58,364 nucleotides of DNA from Magnetococcales bacterium (GTDB taxonomy: Bacteria; Pseudomonadota; Magnetococcia; Magnetococcales; Magnetaquicoccaceae), in the NCBI GenBank assembly GCA_015231375.1, contig JADGBT010000025.1, forward strand, positions 1 through 58,364. Direction: 5' to 3'. Below are positions 53,110 to 58,364 of the stretch, piece by piece. Numbering within the stretch: position 1 is the stretch's first letter; each line of letters opens with the position of its first letter. The notes below the pieces were generated by a model. That model saw only the letters and a program-made list of their open reading frames with translations. It was not told the DNA's origin and ran no database searches. Both the position numbers and the translations under genes were made by a program.

Positions 53110-54723
53110 TCACGCCCCCGCCACCACCTTGGCGATGCGTTTGGCGTGGTAAAAAATGCGCTTGAAATTTTCGTAAAGATCCATTTGCAGGGTATAGAGG
53201 GTAAAATCTGCCGCTCCGCTGCGCAGGATGCGCATCTGTTCCAGGCGGTTTTGGGCGTCCAGGGCGGAAATCGACTCCTTGCGGGCCATCACCTCACGGG
53301 CCAACGTGGGATCGTCGGTCAAGAAGGCGTCGGCGGCCTGACGGAACGCCGCCCGCACGGTGTGATGATAATCGGTGAGGGCGGTGCGGATTTCGGGGGG
53401 GAAGTCGGGTCGCTGGTCGAGGCGGGTTTCGGCGAGGTGGCCGATATTGTTTTCGATGATGTCGCCGATGGCTTCCAGTTCATTGGCCACGGTCATGGCG
53501 GCCATGAGTTCTCCGGCGGCCTGGGCCGGGAGATTGGCCCCGCCGATTCCCGCCAGATAGCGGGTGACGGCCCGATGAATCTCGTCCACCCGGTCATCCA
53601 TCTTGCGCATGCGGGCGATCACCTGGGGATCGGCGGCAAACAGCGCTTCGGGTACCAAAGTGAGCATCTCTTCGACCATGGCGGCGATCAGTCCCACCTC
53701 GCGACGGGCCATGGCCAAAGCCAGAGTGGGGGTGTCCAGGAGATCGTCATCCAGGTAGCGGGGCCAGTAACGCTCGGTGAAGTCCAGTTCCTGCACCTCG
53801 GTTCCGTAGGGATCTGGCAGCAGACGATGGGCCAGATCGGTCAGGGGGCGCAGCAGGGGCAGTCCCGCCAGAGAGACCAGACCATTGAAGAACAGATGGA
53901 AAATCACCACCTTCCAGCCGTCGGTTACCGGCAGCCAGTCCAGCGCCGCACCGGCCTGGGGCAGCCACCAGACCATCAGCAGCACGCCTGTGCCCTGAAA
54001 GATCAACTGGGCCATGAACAGCCGTTTGGTTTGGGCGCTTTGTTCTTTAAGCAGCGCGGAGAGGGGCAGGGCGGCGCCGAGATTGGCGGCCAGGGTCATG
54101 GCCAGGGCGGCGGGCAGGGGCAGAAGTCCGGATCCGGTCAAGACCAGCAGCAGTCCGATCATGGCGTGCGAGGAACCCAGTATGGTCGCGGCCACCAGGG
54201 TCGTGATCAGGGGAATCCAGGGATGGGTCAGGAGTCCCCCCGGAAACGAGGCGTGACGCATGGTCTCTTCCAGCGTGGCCAGCCCCAGAAACAGCAGTCC
54301 CACCCCGAGCAGCAGATGGCCGATGAAACGCAGTTCCGCGCGGGTGGTGGCGTACAGCAGCATCGGTCCTGCCGCCAGGGGCAGAACCGCCAGATAAGAG
54401 GGGATCGCGGCCAGCAGCAGCACCAGCAGGGTGGTGCCGGTCAGACTGCCCAAAAGCAGCAGCAGGGTCTGCCGACAGGCCAGCAGATTGCTGGCGGCCA
54501 GGGTTCCCAGCAGTTCCAGAACGGTCCGGTTGGACAGCAGCAAGGCCCCGGCGCCGCTTCCGGCCAGCCAGCCCCGCAGATCGAAAGAGTCGATGGCCCC
54601 GAGCCGTTTGGTGATGGACTCCCCGTGCAGGTTGGAAAGGGCGAACAGGGTTTTTTCCAGCCCGTACAGGTAGAGGGTCGCGCCGGTGATCCCCTGGGCG
54701 ATGGCGGGCCAGGAGGCGCTCAT
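53110..54723 (-). CDS. Na/Pi-cotransporter-family protein with PhoU-like tail, degenerate transport motif
   Basis: 537 residues. About eight to nine helices in 1-300, then a PhoU-like helical region (about 350-535: VANELEAIGDIIENNIGHLA; RKESISALDAQNRLEQMR). The overall plan is that of NptA/YjbB. The QSSSATT signature of each transport repeat is missing: the first reads GSGAGALLLSNRTVLE and the second ILGSSHAMIGLL. So phosphate or sodium binding may be lost. Its start overlaps yejF by 4 bp, making it the third gene of yejE-yejF. Confidence 0.75.
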   Translation of the reverse strand: MSASWPAIAQGITGATLYLYGLEKTLFALSNLHGESITKRLGAIDSFDLRGWLAGSGAGALLLSNRTVLELLGTLAASNLLACRQTLLLLLGSLTGTTLLVLLLAAIPSYLAVLPLAAGPMLLYATTRAELRFIGHLLLGVGLLFLGLATLEETMRHASFPGGLLTHPWIPLITTLVAATILGSSHAMIGLLLVLTGSGLLPLPAALAMTLAANLGAALPLSALLKEQSAQTKRLFMAQLIFQGTGVLLMVWWLPQAGAALDWLPVTDGWKVVIFHLFFNGLVSLAGLPLLRPLTDLAHRLLPDPYGTEVQELDFTERYWPRYLDDDLLDTPTLALAMARREVGLIAAMVEEMLTLVPEALFAADPQVIARMRKMDDRVDEIHRAVTRYLAGIGGANLPAQAAGELMAAMTVANELEAIGDIIENNIGHLAETRLDQRPDFPPEIRTALTDYHHTVRAAFRQAADAFLTDDPTLAREVMARKESISALDAQNRLEQMRILRSGAADFTLYTLQMDLYENFKRIFYHAKRIAKVVAGA

Positions 54724-56360
54724 GGAGGATCGGACTCCCGACCCCCGGTGGACAGATCCAGGGCGGCGGCCAGCAGGCGTTGGGTATAGGGATGACGGGG
54801 GGAGTCGAACAGTTCACGGGTGGGACCGGCCTCCACCACCCGACCGTTTTGCATCACCATCACCTCGTGGGCCATGGCCCGGATCACCCGCAGATCGTGG
54901 GAGATGAACAGATAGGCCAATCCGTGATCCTGTTGCAATTTTTTCAGCAGTTTCAGGATTTGGGCCTGCACCGACAGATCCAGGGCGCTGGTGGGTTCGT
55001 CGAGCACCAGCAGTTCGGGTTTGAGGATCATGGCACGGGCAATGGCGATGCGCTGTCTCTGACCCCCGGAAAATTGATGGGGATAACGGTCCAGGGTATC
55101 GGTATCCAGTCCCACCTCGGCGAGAATCTCCTGGACCCGGGCGCGTCGTTGCGCCGGATCGGGTGCTAGACCGTGGATGAGCAACCCCTCTTCGAGGATT
55201 TCGCCGATGGTCAGGCGGGGCGAAAGCGAGGAGAAGGGATCCTGAAACACCACCTGCATGCGCCGTCGCCGCAGACGTTGGGTGTTGCGGTCTCCGGAGC
55301 GCAGATCCAGGTCCGCGAAGCGAATCTCCCCCTGGCTGCTGTTGAGTTGCAAGATCGCCTCACCCAGGGTGGTCTTGCCGCTGCCCGACTCTCCCACCAC
55401 CCCCAGGGTCTCCCCTTTGCGCAACTGGAACGACACCTCGTCCACCGCCTTGATCCAGCCCACGGTGCGCTTGAACAGTCCCCGCTTGATGGGAAAATGA
55501 CAGCGCAGGTTGTTGGCGGTCAGCAGCACCGGGGCGTTGGCCGGGCGGCGGGGGGGATGGGCGTCCGGGAGGGCGGCCAGCAGGGTGCGGGTGTAGGGAT
55601 GGCGCGGGTTGCTGAACAGGGTCTGGGTGGGCGCGGTCTCCACGATCCGGCCCTGACGCATCACATAGACCCGATCGGCGCATTTGCGCACCATGGGGAG
55701 GTCGTGGGTGATCAGCAGCATGGCCATGTTGAGTTCGCGGCGCAGCCGGGTGAGCAGTTCGAGGATTTGCGCCTGGATGGTGACATCCAGGGCGGTGGTG
55801 GGTTCGTCGGCGATCAGCAGGGAGGGGTGACGCGCCAGGGCCATGGCGATCAACACCCGTTGCCGTTGTCCCCCGGAAAGCTGATGGGGAAAGGAGTCCA
55901 GCCGGGATTCGGGATCCGGAATTCCGGTCCAGTCGAGCAGTTCGGCGGCGCGGTGGCGCAGGGAGCGGGGATCGACGCTGGGATCTTGCTGGAGGGCTTC
56001 GATCAGTTGACGTCCGATGGGATAGACCGGATTCAAGGCGGTCATGGGTTCCTGGAACACCATGGCCATTTCCGCGCCGCGCAGTTTGCGCAAGGGTTCG
56101 GGATCCAGGGTGGTGGTCTGGCGGCCCCGGTAATAGATGCCTTCGGCGGTGACGATGGCCGAAGGGGGGAGCAGACGCAGCAGGGAGAGGGCCGCGACGC
56201 TTTTGCCGCTGCCGGACTCCCCCACCAGGGCCACGGTTTCGCCGGGGGCGATGAAAAAGGAGATGCCCTGGACCGCGTCCACGGTGCCCATCTCCCCCTG
56301 AAAGCGTACCCAGAGGTTTTCCACCGACAGCAGGGGTTTGAGGGGGATGGGGGCGTTCAT
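54720..56360 (-). CDS. yejF: dual ABC ATPase of a peptide/microcin C-type importer (YejF)
   Basis: 546 residues with two ATPase domains. First: [25 protein letters not shown]. Second: [26 protein letters not shown]. Both end with the oligopeptide signature ([22 protein letters not shown]). Powers the YejABEF importer. Overlaps yejE by ATGA upstream and the Na/Pi gene downstream. The frame is open far upstream; ATG 56360 matches the family. Confidence 0.9.
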   Translation of the reverse strand: MNAPIPLKPLLSVENLWVRFQGEMGTVDAVQGISFFIAPGETVALVGESGSGKSVAALSLLRLLPPSAIVTAEGIYYRGRQTTTLDPEPLRKLRGAEMAMVFQEPMTALNPVYPIGRQLIEALQQDPSVDPRSLRHRAAELLDWTGIPDPESRLDSFPHQLSGGQRQRVLIAMALARHPSLLIADEPTTALDVTIQAQILELLTRLRRELNMAMLLITHDLPMVRKCADRVYVMRQGRIVETAPTQTLFSNPRHPYTRTLLAALPDAHPPRRPANAPVLLTANNLRCHFPIKRGLFKRTVGWIKAVDEVSFQLRKGETLGVVGESGSGKTTLGEAILQLNSSQGEIRFADLDLRSGDRNTQRLRRRRMQVVFQDPFSSLSPRLTIGEILEEGLLIHGLAPDPAQRRARVQEILAEVGLDTDTLDRYPHQFSGGQRQRIAIARAMILKPELLVLDEPTSALDLSVQAQILKLLKKLQQDHGLAYLFISHDLRVIRAMAHEVMVMQNGRVVEAGPTRELFDSPRHPYTQRLLAAALDLSTGGRESDPP

Positions 56361-57391
56361 TCCTTGCGGGGATCCATGGCGTCGCGCAGCGCCTCGCCGA
56401 TGAAGTTGAGCAACAGCAGCATCACCACCAGGGTGACGAAGGCGGAAAGCGACAGCCACCAGGCTTCGATGTTGCCTTTGCCCTGGCGGAGCAGTTCTCC
56501 CAGGCTCGGGGTGGTGGGGGGCACGCCCAGGCCCAGGAAGTCCAGGCTGGTCAAGGCGAGGATCGCCCCGGAGACCCGGAACGGCAGAAAGGTGATCACC
56601 GGAGTCATGGCGTTGGGCAGCAGATGGCGGAACATGATGGCCCGATCCGACGCTCCCATGGCCCGAGCCGCCTTGACGTAGACCAGATTGCGGGCGCGCA
56701 GGAACTCGGCGCGCACGTAGTCGGCGAGGCTCATCCAGCCGAAGAGGGACAACAGGATCAGCAGCAGCGGGATGCCGGGATTGAAGATGCCGGCGAAGAT
56801 GATCAGCAGATACAGCTCCGGCATGCTGCCCCAGATCTCCATGAAGCGTTGCAGCCACAGATCCACCCGTCCGCCGAAGTAGCCCTGGATGGCGCCGGCC
56901 ACGATGCCCACGACCACGCCGACGAGGGTGAGGCTCAAGGCGAACAGCACCGACAGCCGAAAGCCGTAGATGAGGCGCGCCAGCACGTCGCGGGCGCGAT
57001 CGTCGGTGCCGAGCAGATGGCCATCGCCGGGTCGCGCCGGGGCCGGGCGGGTGGCGTGCAGATCGATGGTGGCATAGCCGTGGGGATTGGGGGGAAAGAT
57101 CGCCCAGTTGTCGCCCTGGCGGAGATTCTTGAGGATTTCCGGATCTTTGTAGTCGGTTTCGGTGATGAATTCCCCGCCGAAGGTGGTTTCCGGATAGCTG
57201 GTGACCAGGGGAAAGTAGAAGCTCCCTTCGTAGCGGATGATCAAAGGCTTGTCGTTGGAGATCACCTCGGCGCCCAGGGAGAGCAGGAACAGGATGGAAA
57301 AAATCCACAAGGAGACGCGGCCACGGGGATTGGCCTGGAAGCGGCGCCAGCGACGAAGCAGGAGCGGAGAGGGGTGAAGGAACCTCGGCAT
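56357..57391 (-). CDS. yejE: ABC importer permease YejE
   Basis: 344 residues. Helix near 26-44, a large periplasmic loop typical of YejE (YEGSFYFPLVTSYPETTFGG; GTDDRARDVLARLIYGFRLS), five further helices and the coupling motif YVKAARAMGASDRAIMFRHL. YejA and YejB normally come first in the operon but are absent here. Instead the region upstream is a gap and a divergent rmlC. Confidence 0.9.
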   Translation of the reverse strand: MPRFLHPSPLLLRRWRRFQANPRGRVSLWIFSILFLLSLGAEVISNDKPLIIRYEGSFYFPLVTSYPETTFGGEFITETDYKDPEILKNLRQGDNWAIFPPNPHGYATIDLHATRPAPARPGDGHLLGTDDRARDVLARLIYGFRLSVLFALSLTLVGVVVGIVAGAIQGYFGGRVDLWLQRFMEIWGSMPELYLLIIFAGIFNPGIPLLLILLSLFGWMSLADYVRAEFLRARNLVYVKAARAMGASDRAIMFRHLLPNAMTPVITFLPFRVSGAILALTSLDFLGLGVPPTTPSLGELLRQGKGNIEAWWLSLSAFVTLVVMLLLLNFIGEALRDAMDPRKE

Positions 57392-57894
57392 GGCTGAAGA
57401 GCATACCCGATCCTTCGGTTTTCGGCAAGGGTGGGGACCAGGGGCGGGGAAAGCGCTCTCCTGGCTTGGCCCGCAAGTTGCGAAACGGTCGAGGATGGCG
57501 CGATGGAATTTCTTTTGGCGTGTGTTTTCTGGGTGTGTTTTGGATGTGCGGCATGGGGTCGCGCGTTGGGATGGGCGGGTTCGCGGACGAGCCCTCTACA
57601 TGAAGCGAGAGGCGTGGCGCATGGAAGGTGTTCACGAGAGGTGGGAAGAGTTTCCCCAGGTTCGGACCGTCATGCCGCAAGGATCCGGGAGCGGGGGGAC
57701 GATGGCCGGGTGCGGTTGCGACTTCGGAAACGGCGGCTGCGTCGAGGATGAACCGGATTGTCCACGGCCTCCTTTGTCCCCGTTGAACCTCGACACGGTT
57801 TTGACGGTGGAGGATTTGCGGCGTCTTTTGAAGATCGTCGCTTACAGTTGAGAGGTCCGTTTGGGACCGTGATGGCGGGAATCCGGGTGGCGTG
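57392..57894. other. intergenic region, no convincing gene
   Basis: 503 bp. A plus-strand frame 57390-57851 (153 codons) is open, but its composition (Trp/Arg/Gly-rich, no fold or family) looks like chance in GC-rich DNA. Expected yejA/yejB are absent. Promoters for yejE and rmlC should be here; none is clear. Confidence 0.4.
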
Positions 57895-58364
57895 ATGCGG
57901 ATCGTGAACCGTTTGTTGAACGATGTCTTGTTGCTGGAGCTGCCTGTCACCGAAGAGGGGTCGGTCCGGCGGATGGTGTTGGACCGGGAGTCGCTGGTCC
58001 GGGTGGGGATTGACGCTTCTTTTGTGCAGGACAACCACTCGCGTTCGGTTCGCAACGTGTTGCGCGGTCTGCATTATCAAAGCCTTCATCCCCAGGGCAA
58101 GCTGGTGCGGGTGATCGAGGGGGCGATTTTTGACGTGATGGTGGATCTGCGTCGCGCTTCTGTCACCTTCGGCCAGTCGGCCTGGGTGACCCTCGCCGCT
58201 GGAACGGGTCAACTGCTCTGGATTCCGCCGGGATTCGCCCACGGCTTTCAGGTGTTGAGCGGGCGGGTGGATTTTTTGTACAGCGTCACCGACTACCGCT
58301 ATCCGGAACACGAACGGATCCTGCTGTGGTCGGATCCCGCCCTGGCCATCCCCTGGCCCCTGAA
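57895..58364 (+). CDS. rmlC: dTDP-4-dehydrorhamnose 3,5-epimerase, 3' truncated by window end
   Basis: First 156 residues of a normal ~180. FVQDNHSRSVRNVLRGLHYQ (catalytic His in LHYQ), QGKLVRVIEGAIFDVMVDLR, LLWIPPGFAHGFQVLSG, FLYSVTDYRYPEHE (catalytic Tyr) and AIPWPL at the cut. Third step of dTDP-L-rhamnose synthesis. ATG 57895 is assigned by homology; no strong ribosome binding site. Other rml genes would lie beyond the window. Confidence 0.9.
   Translation, partial: MRIVNRLLNDVLLLELPVTEEGSVRRMVLDRESLVRVGIDASFVQDNHSRSVRNVLRGLHYQSLHPQGKLVRVIEGAIFDVMVDLRRASVTFGQSAWVTLAAGTGQLLWIPPGFAHGFQVLSGRVDFLYSVTDYRYPEHERILLWSDPALAIPWPL

Noticed and set aside
57390..57851. 153-codon plus-strand frame before rmlC
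   Set aside because: No family, start overlaps the yejE start codon on the other strand, and composition looks random.

Overview
The window is a 58 kb, mostly GC-rich (visibly above 60%) stretch of a Gram-negative chromosome. LptF/LptG, a TolC-like lipoprotein, IHF alpha, HolC, a RhlB-type helicase, sigma-54 and Crp/Fnr regulators and several lipoboxes point to Pseudomonadota. The heavy load of two-component, HD-GYP and CHASE2-cyclase signalling genes, plus an Rpn/DUF4351-type protein, would fit a deep-branching alphaproteobacterial lineage such as the Magnetococcia. That placement is an impression from gene families, not a phylogeny. No rRNA, tRNA or CRISPR was recognised, and no complete mobile element.

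Layout. 1-1.4 kb: AT-richer graveyard with an orphan HEPN (HI0074-type) gene, a chimeric HsdS/HsdR remnant and a frameshifted LysR C-terminus. 1.4-7.2 kb: small secreted protein, a DnaK paralog with an acidic tail, a TPR/glycosyltransferase-like protein, a DciA-like protein, and a convergently overlapping tRNA methyltransferase. 7.3-10.1 kb: secreted FecR-like protein plus CHASE2 nucleotide cyclase. 10.4-17.3 kb: TolC-like lipoprotein with a repeat tail, low-GC ClC antiporter, GAF/sigma-54 activator, IS1-InsA-like zinc ribbon protein, small orphans, Crp/Fnr regulator. 17.4-19.5 kb: four small secreted Pro/Val-rich proteins on one strand. 19.7-25.2 kb: lptFG, divergent pepA-holC, DUF486 and an unknown membrane protein. 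25.1-30 kb: FmdE-like protein, secreted protein, and a second FecR-like/CHASE2-cyclase pair. 30.4-39.9 kb: murJ with an FGE-like lipoprotein, rpsT, rhlB-like helicase, a multi-receiver hybrid kinase, ihfA, smpB. 39.9-41.8 kb: dapA, folK, folB. 42-49.4 kb: Rpn-like nuclease; a periplasmic binding protein/sensor kinase/HD-GYP regulator operon; a pteridine-reductase-like SDR. 49.8-58.4 kb: degenerate HPt-like protein, a domain-swapped HldE-like enzyme, HEPN/MNT pair, an Na/Pi-type transporter coupled to yejEF, and a truncated rmlC.

How it works together. Housekeeping blocks (lptFG/pepA/holC, murJ/rpsT, smpB/dapA/folKB) alternate with signalling modules. Two of these modules put a secreted or periplasmic sensor-like protein next to a membrane nucleotide cyclase. 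A third couples a periplasmic binding protein to a kinase and a c-di-GMP phosphodiesterase without any transporter genes. Envelope polysaccharide functions appear at the right end (HldE-like, RmlC).

Non-genic patterns stand out. A 20-bp palindrome flanked by T-runs occurs three times, one copy showing paired stem changes, and looks like a dispersed bidirectional terminator. Six short tandem arrays (13-49 bp units) sit at gene starts, gene ends or in protein tails, suggesting local repeat expansion at gene boundaries.
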